A stretch of DNA of 64,000 nucleotides. It comes from Arthrobacter sp. zg-Y20 (GTDB lineage: Bacteria; Actinomycetota; Actinomycetes; Actinomycetales; Micrococcaceae). Where the stretch lies: the NCBI RefSeq assembly GCF_030142075.1, contig NZ_CP126241.1, forward strand, positions 558,001 through 622,000, in the 5' to 3' direction. Position 1 is the first letter of the stretch. The number at the start of each line of letters is the position of its first letter. The translations under genes were made by a program, and so were the position numbers. Below are positions 1-18,929 of the stretch, piece after piece. The notes beneath the pieces are model-generated. The model was not told the origin of the DNA and did no database searches. It was given only the letters and a program-made list of their open reading frames with translations.

Positions 1-39
1 TGCGTGCGGACGACGACAGCCAGGAAGAGAGCACCATGA
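1..39 (+). CDS. possible 3' end of an upstream gene overlapping glgB
   Basis: Frame 1 reads open from the window edge to a TGA at 37-39, which would overlap the glgB ATG (36-38) in the ATGA arrangement usual for coupled genes. Only twelve codons are visible, so no product can be named. The glgB frame is also open to the left edge, so glgB itself could start further upstream. Confidence 0.3.
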   Translation, partial: CVRTTTARKRAP

Positions 40-2318
40 ATAAGCCCCGCAAGCCGCGGTCCGCAGCAGCCACCGCCGAACCCGAGGCTCCCGATGTTCC
101 GGCTGCCGGCAACCCGGACACAGCAGCACCGGCCCCGGCGCCCGTACCCGTGACCGAAGACGTGCTGCAGGCCGTATCCGAAGGCCGCTATTACCAGCCG
201 CACGCCGTTCTCGGTGCCCACGCAAACGAGTCCGGAACGGTGACCATCCGGACGCTGCGCCCGCTGGCGCAGGAAGTCGTTGCCGTGACGCCCGACGGGC
301 GGCTGCCGCTTCGGCACGAGTACAACGGCATCTGGGTAGGCGCGCTTCAGGCAGGGACCCCCGGTACTGTGCCCGACTACCGGGTAGAGGTGACCTACGA
401 CGGCGGCGAACCCCAGATGTTCGACGATCCCTACCGCTTCCTGCCCTCACTGGGGGATATGGACCTGCACCTGATTGGCGAAGGCCGGCACGAAAACCTG
501 TGGACCGTGCTCGGGGCCAACCTGCACCACTACAACTCAGTGCTCGGCGACATCCACGGCGTGAGCTTCGCCGTCTGGGCGCCCAATGCACAGGCAGTGC
601 GCGTCAAGGGCGATTTCAACGGCTGGAACGGTGCCATTAATGCCATGCGCTCCCTCGGCGGATCCGGCGTCTGGGAGCTTTTCCTTCCCGGCGTCGAACC
701 CGGTGCCCGCTACAAGTACGAAATCCTGGGCAGCGACGGCGTGTGGCGGGAAAAGGCCGACCCCATGGCCAAGGGCACCGAGGTGCCGCCCCTGACCGGA
801 TCCCGCGTGGTCGAGTCCACCTACACGTTTGAGGACGCCGAGTGGATGGAAGCGCGTGCAGCACGCGATCCGCACAACTCGCCCATGAGTGTGTACGAAG
901 TGCACCTGGGCTCCTGGCGCCTGGGCCTGAACTACCGCGAGATGGCCGACCAGCTCGCGGAGTACGTGGCATGGCAGGGCTTCACCCACGTGGAATTCAT
1001 GCCCGTGGCCGAACACCCGTTCGGCGGCTCCTGGGGCTACCAGGTCACCTCGTACTTTGCCCCCACCGCCCGTTTCGGGCATCCGGATGAGTTCCGCTAC
1101 CTGGTGGACCGGCTCCACCAGGCCGGTATCGGCGTCATCCTGGACTGGGTGCCGGCACACTTCCCCAAGGACTCCTGGGCGCTGGCCAAGTTCGACGGCC
1201 AGACCCTCTACGAGCACGGCGATCCGCTGCGCGGCGAGCAGCCCGACTGGGGCACGCTGATCTTCGATTACGGACGCCGCGAAGTGCGCAACTTCTTGGT
1301 GGCCAATGCGCTTTACTGGCTCGAGGAGTTCCACATTGACGGCCTGCGCGTGGATGCCGTTGCATCCATGCTCTACCTCGACTATTCCCGGCCTGCGGAC
1401 CAGTGGCGTCCCAACGCGTTCGGCGGACGCGAAAACCTGGAAGCGATCTCCTTCCTGCAGGAGGTCAATGCAACCGCTTACAAGCGGGTTCCGGGCATCG
1501 TGATGATCGCCGAAGAGTCCACGGCTTTCCCCGGTGTCACCCGCCCCACGAGCACGGGGGGTCTCGGGTTTGGGCTGAAATGGAACATGGGCTGGATGCA
1601 CGACACCCTCGAGTACATGGCCGAAGACCCGATCAACCGCGTCTACCACCATGCCAAGCTCACGTTCTCGCTGGTTTACGCGTATACCGAGAACTTCCTG
1701 CTGCCCATCAGCCATGACGAAGTAGTGCACGGCAAGGGTTCGCTGCTGCGCAAGATGCCCGGTGACCGCTGGCAGCAGCTGGCCAACCTGCGCGCCTACC
1801 TGGCCTTCCAGTGGGCGCACCCCGGCAAGCAGTTGATCTTCATGGGCACGGAGTTCGGCCAGGAAGCGGAATGGTCCGAGCAGTACGGGCTGGACTGGTA
1901 CCTGACGGATACCCCGCAGCACAAGGGCATCCAGCTGATGGTGAAGCAGCTCAACGAGATTTACCGCAACACCCCTGCCCTGTCCGACCGGGACAACGAG
2001 CCCGCCGGGTTCCAGTGGATCAATGAGAACGACGGGGCGCACAACGTCCTGTCCTTCATCCGATGGGATCATCAGGGAAATCCGTTGGTCTGCGTGGCGA
2101 ACTTTGCCGGCGCTCCGCACGAGAACTTCCGGTTGGGGATGCCGTGGTCGGGGGAGTGGGTTGAAGCGCTTAACACCGACGCCGCCGAGTTTGGCGGCTC
2201 CGGTGTCGGCAATATGGGAGTGGTCCAGGCGGTTGAAGGGGCGTGCAACGGCCAGCCTGCCTCGGCCACCCTGACCGTCCCGCCGCTCGGTGTCCTGTAC
2301 CTGATGCCCAAGCAGTAG
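36..2318 (+). CDS. glgB: 1,4-alpha-glucan branching enzyme (GH13)
   Basis: The cytoplasmic enzyme cuts an alpha-1,4-glucan chain and re-attaches it through an alpha-1,6 bond, branching glycogen. The 760-residue protein has the expected order: an N-terminal beta-sandwich region beginning near residue 50, a CBM48 domain around residues 175-260 ([16 protein letters not shown]), then the GH13 barrel. Visible catalytic blocks are DGLRVDAV (about 435-442, nucleophile Asp), IAEEST (about 491-496, acid/base Glu) and [10 protein letters not shown] (about 557-566). The N-terminal 45 residues are Pro/Ala-rich and not conserved in the family. ATG 36 has an AGGAAGA ribosome site seven bases upstream. A strong hairpin lies about 30 bp after the stop. 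Confidence 0.96.
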   Translation: MNKPRKPRSAAATAEPEAPDVPAAGNPDTAAPAPAPVPVTEDVLQAVSEGRYYQPHAVLGAHANESGTVTIRTLRPLAQEVVAVTPDGRLPLRHEYNGIWVGALQAGTPGTVPDYRVEVTYDGGEPQMFDDPYRFLPSLGDMDLHLIGEGRHENLWTVLGANLHHYNSVLGDIHGVSFAVWAPNAQAVRVKGDFNGWNGAINAMRSLGGSGVWELFLPGVEPGARYKYEILGSDGVWREKADPMAKGTEVPPLTGSRVVESTYTFEDAEWMEARAARDPHNSPMSVYEVHLGSWRLGLNYREMADQLAEYVAWQGFTHVEFMPVAEHPFGGSWGYQVTSYFAPTARFGHPDEFRYLVDRLHQAGIGVILDWVPAHFPKDSWALAKFDGQTLYEHGDPLRGEQPDWGTLIFDYGRREVRNFLVANALYWLEEFHIDGLRVDAVASMLYLDYSRPADQWRPNAFGGRENLEAISFLQEVNATAYKRVPGIVMIAEESTAFPGVTRPTSTGGLGFGLKWNMGWMHDTLEYMAEDPINRVYHHAKLTFSLVYAYTENFLLPISHDEVVHGKGSLLRKMPGDRWQQLANLRAYLAFQWAHPGKQLIFMGTEFGQEAEWSEQYGLDWYLTDTPQHKGIQLMVKQLNEIYRNTPALSDRDNEPAGFQWINENDGAHNVLSFIRWDHQGNPLVCVANFAGAPHENFRLGMPWSGEWVEALNTDAAEFGGSGVGNMGVVQAVEGACNGQPASATLTVPPLGVLYLMPKQ

Positions 2319-2349
2319 TACTGCGCACCGGCGGTGAAGCCGGTGGGAT

Positions 2350-2390
2350 CGGTTTCTGCCTGGCATGCGTAAGCGGCCAGGCAGAAACCG
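2350..2390 (+). terminator. hairpin terminator after glgB
   Basis: A perfect 15-bp stem (2350-2364 with 2376-2390) closes an 11-base loop. There is no T-run, as is common in high-GC actinobacteria. It separates glgB from the rRNA promoter region. Confidence 0.7.
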
Positions 2391-2487
2391 TGCTAAGCTT
2401 AATTCCCGCGCTGATCGAGAGGTTCGAACGGTTGTTTGTCTGGGGAGCACGTCTTCCCGCCGGTTCGCCGGATGGACAAACGTCGGT

Positions 2488-2517
2488 TTGACACTCACGC
2501 AGAAGCGCGGCTAAGAT
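2488..2517 (+). promoter_or_regulatory. rRNA operon 1 promoter
   Basis: A perfect -35 TTGACA (2488-2493) is followed after 18 bp by TAAGAT (2512-2517), about 70 bp before the leader element and 245 bp before 16S. The sequence lies outside the repeated region, so operon 2 does not share this promoter. The 2391-2487 stretch may hold further promoters (for example TAAGCT near 2394), but none is as clear. Confidence 0.7.
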
Positions 2518-2587
2518 AGAAAAGTTGCTCCGGAGCGACGCAGGGCTTTGATCCTGATGGATCAGCCTGCTGGTGCCGGAAGCAGTC

Positions 2588-2616
2588 TGTTGTTTGAGAA
2601 CTCAATAGTGTGCCAA
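2588..2616 (+). promoter_or_regulatory. pre-16S leader element and processing stem (operon 1)
   Basis: The leader holds the TGTTTGAGAACTCAATAG-type element found in actinobacterial rRNA leaders and linked there to antitermination and processing. Its 2603-2616 part is complementary (13 Watson-Crick pairs plus one G-U) to 4497-4510 in the spacer, which would bracket the 16S precursor in an RNase III-type stem. Confidence 0.6.
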
Positions 2617-2763
2617 GTTTATTGATACCAATTTATTTTAATTGGTTGAATCGACTGTTCCGCCCACCCCGTGGGCTGGAATGGTTTTTTTAGCTGGTTT
2701 CGAATTTAGTGCAGTGCCTGGCGGCCAATTTTCCTTGGCCCCGGCATTGTGTCTGTATGAACA

Positions 2764-7937
<5,174 letters not shown>

Positions 7938-8003
7938 CACATCAACACCTGGGGAAACACGACTTCAAACGGTTTCCCAATGTAGAGGGTGTTGTGATCA
8001 TGC

Positions 8004-8026
8004 TGCTTGCGTCCACTATGTGGTTC
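8004..8026 (+). promoter_or_regulatory. pre-23S processing stem, 3' strand (operon 1)
   Basis: Reverse complement of 4683-4705 with two mismatches. It lies in the 222-bp 23S-5S spacer, which holds nothing else recognisable beyond a small ACAACCC/GGGTTGT hairpin. Confidence 0.6.
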
Positions 8027-8159
8027 CCGGACAACAACCCGTCAAGGGTTGTTCCCCTGGGAACAATAACTGAATATTACTTACGTCTGATTTTTTGATG
8101 TTCGTGACCATTGTTTTCCCCACGCACACTGTTTTTGGGTGTGTGGTGCGGGTGGAAGG

Positions 8160-8277
8160 GTTACGGCGGTCATAGCGTGGGGGAAACGCCCGGTCCCATT
8201 CCGAACCCGGAAGCTAAGACCCACAGCGCCGATGGTACTGCATCCGGGAGGGTGTGGGAGAGTAGGTCACCGCCGGA
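8160..8277 (+). rRNA. rrf: 5S ribosomal RNA, operon 1
   Basis: Begins GTTACGGCGGTCATAGCG and contains the conserved CCCGGTCCCATTCCGAACCCGG block; the 3' end pairs with the 5' end (ACCGCCGG). Length is about 118 nt, as expected. Confidence 0.95.
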
Positions 8278-8288
8278 CAAATTGTGGG

Positions 8289-8322
8289 GTGAGGCCCGTA
8301 CCAGTGTTGGTACGGGCCTCAC
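8289..8322 (+). terminator. rRNA operon 1 terminator
   Basis: Perfect 14-bp GC-rich stem (8289-8302 with 8309-8322) with a six-base loop, followed by CTGTTT. It sits just after 5S and is repeated after operon 2. Confidence 0.88.
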
Positions 8323-8387
8323 CTGTTTAACCCGCCAACCCTAGTCCCGGGGTCCGGTCCCGAGCGGCCGGCCCGGGATCCCCCTGC

Positions 8388-8417
8388 AAGCCCGTACCGT
8401 TCCTGGTGCGGGCTTTT
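8388..8417 (+). terminator. second, operon-1-specific terminator
   Basis: Stem AAGCCCGTACC/GGTGCGGGCTT (one G-U pair) with a six-base loop followed by TTTTG. It is a canonical rho-independent terminator in tandem with the one at 8289-8322 and is absent after operon 2. The rest of 8335-8636 holds no other feature I can support. Confidence 0.75.
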
Positions 8418-8636
8418 GTGTTTATATTCATGCGCCTACACGCCGGCCCCGGTACCCGTGAACCGCAAGCGAATGCAGCTCGCAGGGCACTACTTCTGGG
8501 AAAAACGGCTTTCCAGAGGTGCGTCTGTTGGCTCCTATTTTTACGTCTCTTCGATCCCCGCTATAGCCTCTCGAACTTGGGGCGCAGTGCGTCCCTTGCA
8601 GCCCCTCGGGTCAGCTGGAGAGAGGATTCAAGACTT

Positions 8637-10728
8637 ATGAGGCAAAGAACAGCATTTACACCGGGTGGGGGAGTACGAAGGAGGATGCGCCGGCGCCTCG
8701 GCTATCCGCTCGCCATTCTGGGAGCCCTGGTCATACTTCTGCTCTCGACTGTTGCACCGCTCAGGCCGTCTTTTCCGGCCCGCAGCCTGGAGGGGCGGTT
8801 CCCAATGCCGATGTCGAGGTCACCATGACAGGGACCGGTCCGGGCCAAGGCGTGACTGGAGGCCTTCCGCCTGCTGGCCAGGCATTCGATCCCACTTCTG
8901 GATATCCGAGCGACCTTCCTGCGGGTTACGTCCGGACAGATGAGCCCTTTGCCGGTGTCATCACGACGGTGGATGGCGAGGGCAATACGCAACAGATGTA
9001 TTGCATCGACATCCGTAACCCCACCTATACGGGGCTCGGGTACGAGAACGGTAGCTGGGATGAGTCCAACGTCCCCAACATCGGCTACGTGAACCGCGTA
9101 TTGAACAGCTACTATCCGGACCAGCCAGGGCTTCCGGAAGCGGCTAACGACAACATCCGGGCCGCAGCAGTCCAGGCTGCAGTCTGGTTCTTCAGTGACG
9201 GCTACGTGCTTGAGGACACGGATTCCATCCGGGCACTCACCGCGCAGATTGTCACCGACGTCCTGGCCGCGGGACCGCTCACTGAACCTCCCGCTCCAGA
9301 TGTCAGCATTACGCCCCCGGTAGCTGCAGGTCCTGTGGACGGAGTGGCGGGTCCCTTCACGGTCACGTCCGGCACGGTTACGGAGCTCACCGTTGGAGTT
9401 ACCCCGGGATACACCCTTTACACCGACGCGGCGGGAACCGTCCCCCTTGTAGGGACAACTGTGCCGGCAGGAACGCAGTTGTGGGTACGGAACACTGCGC
9501 AGACAACCGATCCGGCGCAGCTCACTGCCACGGCAGTGGTTCCCGTACAAACGGCAAACGTTTATCTCTATGCCGGCACTAATCCACAGGTCACAACGGC
9601 GCAGAAACTCATTCTGGCGGCGGATTCGCAGGTTGAATCAAACGCACAGGCGACGGCCGAGTTCTTCATTCCGGGCGACTTGGTGGTCAATAAGATTTTC
9701 GCCGGAGAAGGTGCCGGACTGCAGGGTGCCATTACCCTGAACGTTACCTGCGGGGCTGCGGGTGTTTTCGTCATTGAAATCCCGGCCGGTACCGCAGCAA
9801 CGGTATCCCAGACCATTCCCAACCTGCCGGTCGGTACGGTCTGTGAGGTGAGTGAGCCGGTGACGGGATCCAACACACAGGTGACTGTCACACCGGTTCT
9901 GCCGGGTACGGTCACTATTACCGCCAACGGACCGAACGTGCTCGACGTAGCCAACACTGTGGACCTCAATCCGGGGTCCTTGACCGTTGTGAAGTCGGTG
10001 AGGGGCGCCGCCGCCGGCCTGCAGGGTGATATCACGGTGATAGTGACCTGCGATGCCGTGGGTATCGAAGAAGCCCTCACCATTCCGGCGGGCAGCGCTG
10101 CAGGTGACTACGCGGGAACGATCACCGACATTCCCGCGGGCACTGGATCACCGACATTCCCGCGGGCACTGCATGCACGGTCACGGTGCCCCAAACCGGT
10201 GCTACCGAACTGGTGGCGTTGGCCACCGGTCTTCCGGAAGTGGTTGAGATCCAGCCGGGCGGTGACGTCCAGGCGCTGGTCACCAATGACGTGTCCAACG
10301 TCTACGGTTCACTCGTGCTGACCAAAACCATCACCGGCCCGGGAGCAGGTCTCCAAAGCGACGTGCGGATTGTTGTCACTTGCGGGGATTCATTCACTGA
10401 GGAGATCCTCATTCCGGCGGGAACCCAGGCAGGAGACCAGATCACCGCGTTTGACCGTGTGCCGGCCGGCAGCTCGTGCACAGTCACTGAACCCGCCTCT
10501 GGCGCGAATTCCTCGGTGACGGTGGATTCGGTTCTCCCGGAAACGGTCACGGTCCTAGGCGGCGCATCCGTCAACGCGGAGGTCACGAACACGTACTCCG
10601 TGCTGGGCAGGGACGCACTGGCGAAAACCGGCGTGAACGGCGCTAACTGGGTGTGGACTGCCGGTATCTGCATTCTGGCTCTTGGCACCTTCCTCGTTTT
10701 CGTTTCGGTTCGGCGCCGAACCCAGTAG
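8637..10728 (+). pseudogene. LAKTG-anchored thioester-domain adhesin, interrupted by two frame breaks
   Basis: Encodes a cell-wall surface protein of the Gram-positive thioester-adhesin type in three frames. 8637 onward encodes an Arg-rich n-region and a hydrophobic signal segment (LVILLLSTVAP). The frame then breaks near 8758 and continues as a thioester domain with YCID Cys (codon 9002) and VQAAVW Gln (codon 9173), the pair that forms the internal thioester in this family. Three DUF5979-like modules follow, beginning near 9680, 9978 and 10314 (each with GLQ...VTC). An exact 26-bp tandem duplication (10120-10171) shifts the frame; removing one copy restores DIPAGTACTVTVPQTG. The end carries LAKTG (10618-10632), a membrane segment and an RRR tail: a sortase signal of the LAxTG type used by class E sortases. 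Repaired, it would be about 690 residues. It is the only gene between the two rRNA operons. The start is uncertain (ATG 8637 or 8685). Confidence 0.85.
10120..10171 (+). repeat. 26-bp tandem duplication inside the adhesin gene
   Basis: Units 10120-10145 and 10146-10171 are identical. As 26 is not a multiple of three, the second copy moves translation out of frame. Translating with a single unit joins the upstream and downstream halves in one frame and recreates the IPAGTxC motif seen in the module family. Confidence 0.95.
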
Positions 10729-10753
10729 CGGAACCCGCCGTTTGAACCAGGAT

Positions 10754-10784
10754 TGCCCGCAGCTCCATGCCGGAGCTGCGGGCA
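10754..10784 (+). terminator. hairpin after the adhesin gene
   Basis: A perfect 13-bp stem (10754-10766 with 10772-10784) with a five-base loop, 25 bp after the stop codon and without a T-run. Confidence 0.65.
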
Positions 10785-10862
10785 GTCCCGCGTCCGGAGG
10801 GCATTGCCGTATGACGGATGGATACCTCGGAGACGGGGCGCCGGGCGTCACCTCCCGACGAG

Positions 10863-11062
10863 TTGCACCGGCGGGAGAACCTGTGTAAAGTCTTCTAAGT
10901 CGCCGCGGCCGGGACGCTGAAATAAGCGCCCGAAGCATGGCGGCCAAACCCACCAAAAAACAGAGTTTCTCTGGTGCGCCCTTCACGGGGCCGGCAGGAA
11001 AGACTCCGGCTTTTTGCTGGGCCGGAACGGCGGTTGACACGCTTTCCCGGGCTTCCGATAAG
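10863..11062 (+). promoter_or_regulatory. rRNA operon 2 promoter region
   Basis: The clearest candidate is TTGACA (11034-11039), 17 bp, GATAAG (11057-11062). A second possible promoter is TTGCAC (10863-10868), 17 bp, TAAAGT (10886-10891). Neither resembles the operon 1 upstream sequence. The 10785-11164 stretch holds no credible gene; a small GGAAAAC/GTTTTCC hairpin lies at 11130-11146. Confidence 0.6.
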
Positions 11063-11167
11063 GAAAACCGGGAATTGCGGAAAACGCCGGAATGGAATAA
11101 GATGGAAAACCTTGCAGCGAAGAAGAAAAGGAAAACATTGTTTTCCCGAGTATTTTCGGATTGCGTC

Positions 11168-11196
11168 TGTTGTTTGAGAACTCAATAGTGTGCCAA
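11168..11196 (+). promoter_or_regulatory. pre-16S leader element and processing stem (operon 2)
   Basis: Same element as 2588-2616; 11183-11196 pairs with 13077-13090 in the spacer. Confidence 0.6.
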
Positions 11197-11343
11197 GTTT
11201 ATTGATACCAATTTATTTTAATTGGTTGAATCGACTGTTCCGCCCACCCCGTGGGCTGGAATGGTTTTTTTAGCTGGTTTCGAATTTAGTGCAGTGCCTG
11301 GCGGCCAATTTTCCTTGGCCCCGGCATTGTGTCTGTATGAACA

Positions 11344-16517
<5,174 letters not shown>

Positions 16518-16739
16518 CACATCAACACCTGGGGAAACACGACTTCAAACGGTTTCCCAATGTAGAGGGTGTTGTGATCATGCTGCTTGCGTCCACTATG
16601 TGGTTCCCGGACAACAACCCGTCAAGGGTTGTTCCCCTGGGAACAATAACTGAATATTACTTACGTCTGATTTTTTGATGTTCGTGACCATTGTTTTCCC
16701 CACGCACACTGTTTTTGGGTGTGTGGTGCGGGTGGAAGG

Positions 16740-16857
16740 GTTACGGCGGTCATAGCGTGGGGGAAACGCCCGGTCCCATTCCGAACCCGGAAGCTAAGAC
16801 CCACAGCGCCGATGGTACTGCATCCGGGAGGGTGTGGGAGAGTAGGTCACCGCCGGA
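16740..16857 (+). rRNA. rrf: 5S ribosomal RNA, operon 2
   Basis: Identical to the operon 1 5S gene. Confidence 0.95.
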
Positions 16858-16868
16858 CAAATTGTGGG

Positions 16869-16902
16869 GTGAGGCCCGTACCAGTGTTGGTACGGGCCTC
16901 AC
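16869..16902 (+). terminator. rRNA operon 2 terminator
   Basis: Same 14-bp perfect stem as at 8289-8322. No second terminator follows before the next gene at 16990. Confidence 0.88.
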
Positions 16903-16989
16903 CTGTTTAACCCGGGAATCGATGCCTGGGCGGCCTTCCGGTGCCCTGACTTTTCGAAGCCCCGCGGCCGTGGCGATAGGGTGGAAGGC

Positions 16990-17487
16990 ATGAGCTTTTC
17001 CTTGTTTTCACATGCGGAGGAACCCGTTTCCGTCCCCGCCGACGGTGCTTCCCGGGCCGCCGTTGCAGAGGTAGTTGCCTCCTGCCGGGTGCCTCGGGAC
17101 CAGCACGAGGCCTTTAACGGTTTCACCGACTACCTGCACCTGTGGTGGCCGGAAGACCTGACCGAGTTTGGCGAGGGAACCCACCCCGAGTTTGAGGGCG
17201 GTGTGCTGACCGAAACCGGACCCGACGGCGAAACAGCGGTGTGGGCCACGGTGCGAACCAAGGAGCCGGACAACAGCTTGGAAATGGACTGGGTGGCCGG
17301 CCATAGCCCCCGAATCCCTACCGACGTACGGGTCGAGTTCACGCCGGATGCCGATGGAAGCACCAAGGTGACCGTCCGCCACGGCGGACTGGAGCGGCTT
17401 CCGGAACCTGCCGAAGAATACGAGCGGATCAACGGCGAGTGGGAAGAGATACTGGACCGCTACGCGAGGTTCATGGGCGCGCGGTAG
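16990..17487 (+). CDS. SRPBCC / AHSA1-type ligand-binding domain protein
   Basis: The 165-residue protein looks like the AHSA1 branch of the START/SRPBCC fold: an N-terminal beta strand with the FNGFTDYLHLWWPE region (the helix after strand 1), central WATVRTKEPDN and a C-terminal long helix (INGEWEEILDRYARFMG). Members bind small hydrophobic ligands; the substrate here is unknown. ATG 16990 is preferred over GTG 16981, because TAGGGT (16977-16982) lies seven bases before the ATG and could be the -10 of a leaderless transcript. The next gene starts nine bases after the stop, so co-transcription is possible. Confidence 0.8.
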   Translation: MSFSLFSHAEEPVSVPADGASRAAVAEVVASCRVPRDQHEAFNGFTDYLHLWWPEDLTEFGEGTHPEFEGGVLTETGPDGETAVWATVRTKEPDNSLEMDWVAGHSPRIPTDVRVEFTPDADGSTKVTVRHGGLERLPEPAEEYERINGEWEEILDRYARFMGAR

Positions 17488-17496
17488 TCTGCTGGC

Positions 17497-18867
17497 ATGT
17501 CCCTGGATGCCTTGCAGAACCTGCCCCTCGCCGGCCCCGGGCTGCACATAGATACATCGCCGGAGATCCGGGCGATGTATGCCACGGATCAGGGCCCGGT
17601 CCTTGAATACATCGAGCCGTTGGCCGTTGTGTGGGCAACAAGCGTTCGGGATGTCCAGGCGGTGATGCGCTGGGCCACGGAAAGCGGCACGCCTGTGGTG
17701 ACCCGCGGAGCCGGCACCGGAGTGTCCGGCGGGGCGCACGCTACGCCCGGGTGCATCGTCCTGAGCCTGGAGCGGATGAACCGGATCCTGGAACTAAATG
17801 CCGAGGACGAGACCGCCGTCGTCGAACCCGGTGTTATCAATGCGGACCTGAACACCGCGGCCGCAGGTTACGGGTTGATGTACGGCCCGGACCCGGCGAG
17901 CTACCGGATTTCCACCATCGGCGGCAACGTGGCAACCAACGCCGGGGGACTGCGCTGCGCGAAGTACGGAGTAACCCGCGATGCCGTACTCCGCCTGGAC
18001 GTTGTCCTTGCGGACGGAACGCTGATCAGCACCGGACACCGGACCTTTAAGGGCGTGGCCGGCTATGACCTCACGGGGCTGTTCACCGGTTCGGAGGGCA
18101 CCTTGGGGGTTATCGTGGGCATCACCGTGCGGCTGCGGTATATGCCGGTCCAATCCTGCACCATCGCTGCGTTTTTCCCGGACTTTCCGACGGCGGCGGC
18201 AGGCGTTCTCGCCATTGGCGCCCAACGGGTGCAGCCCGCCATCCTTGAACTGCTGGACGGCGCCACGCTGCTGGCCCTGGACGAGGTGCACGGCAGCAGC
18301 CTGCGGCACCGGGGTGATGCCCTTCTGCTGGTTCAAACGGATGGGTTCGGCGCTGACGCCGAGGCGCAGGTGGTGCGTTCCGTGCTCACCGAACTGGGCG
18401 GAAGCGTCACGATGGAAGGCTCGGAAGAGGCGGAGCACCTGGTCGAATTGCGCCGGCACAGCCGAGGGGACCCCGTAACCGGGCGCGTGCGTGTCGGTGA
18501 GGACGTCGCCGTCCCGCGTTCATTCCTGGTCCGGTACGTGGCAGAGCTTGAGCGCATGGCAGCGGACCACCGGGTGAACCTGAAGGTGGTGGCGCATGCC
18601 GGAGACGGAAACCTGCACCCGACCTTCTGGGTGCAGGACGGCGATACGGACGGCCGACAGCGCCTGGACGCGGCGTTGGACGAGTCCATCCGCGTTGCGC
18701 TGGCGCTGGGCGGCACTATCACCGGTGAACACGGGATAGGCCAGTTCAAGCTGCGCTGGCTGCCGGAAGAACAGGCAGCGGAGCTGCTCGAGCTCCAGCG
18801 CCGGGTCAAAACGCTTTTCGACCCGGCCGGAATTCTCAACCCGGGCAAAGCCGTTCCGGGGGTTTAG
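17497..18867 (+). CDS. FAD-linked oxidase, glycolate oxidase/D-lactate dehydrogenase (GlcD) type
   Basis: Flavoprotein predicted to oxidise a 2-hydroxy acid. The 456 residues contain the PCMH-type FAD-binding half (TRGAGTGVSGG, about 69-79; GGNVATNAGGLRCAKYG, about 141-157; GSEGTLGVI) and the FAD-linked oxidase C-terminal domain (HAGDGNLHP, about 367-375; GEHGIGQFK, about 409-417). Length fits the GlcD/DLD family. No GlcE or GlcF partner lies nearby, which favours a single-subunit D-lactate or 2-hydroxyglutarate-like enzyme over a glycolate oxidase complex. The exact substrate cannot be read from the sequence. TAGTCT ends six bases before the ATG, another possible leaderless arrangement. Confidence 0.88.
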   Translation: MSLDALQNLPLAGPGLHIDTSPEIRAMYATDQGPVLEYIEPLAVVWATSVRDVQAVMRWATESGTPVVTRGAGTGVSGGAHATPGCIVLSLERMNRILELNAEDETAVVEPGVINADLNTAAAGYGLMYGPDPASYRISTIGGNVATNAGGLRCAKYGVTRDAVLRLDVVLADGTLISTGHRTFKGVAGYDLTGLFTGSEGTLGVIVGITVRLRYMPVQSCTIAAFFPDFPTAAAGVLAIGAQRVQPAILELLDGATLLALDEVHGSSLRHRGDALLLVQTDGFGADAEAQVVRSVLTELGGSVTMEGSEEAEHLVELRRHSRGDPVTGRVRVGEDVAVPRSFLVRYVAELERMAADHRVNLKVVAHAGDGNLHPTFWVQDGDTDGRQRLDAALDESIRVALALGGTITGEHGIGQFKLRWLPEEQAAELLELQRRVKTLFDPAGILNPGKAVPGV

Positions 18868-18929
18868 TTGCAGGCGGGGGCTTCGCTCCAGCGGCGGGCA
18901 GAGGTGCAGGGAGCGCCGCAGGGAACCGC

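Noticed and set aside
537-2498. 653-codon minus-strand frame under glgB
   Set aside because: Shadow of a high-GC gene; the composition is Arg/Gly/His-rich, no family is recognisable, and glgB on the plus strand has all its motifs.
8740-8800. Programmed ribosomal frameshift in the adhesin
   Set aside because: No slippery heptamer or homopolymer run at the junction, and a second lesion of a different kind exists downstream.
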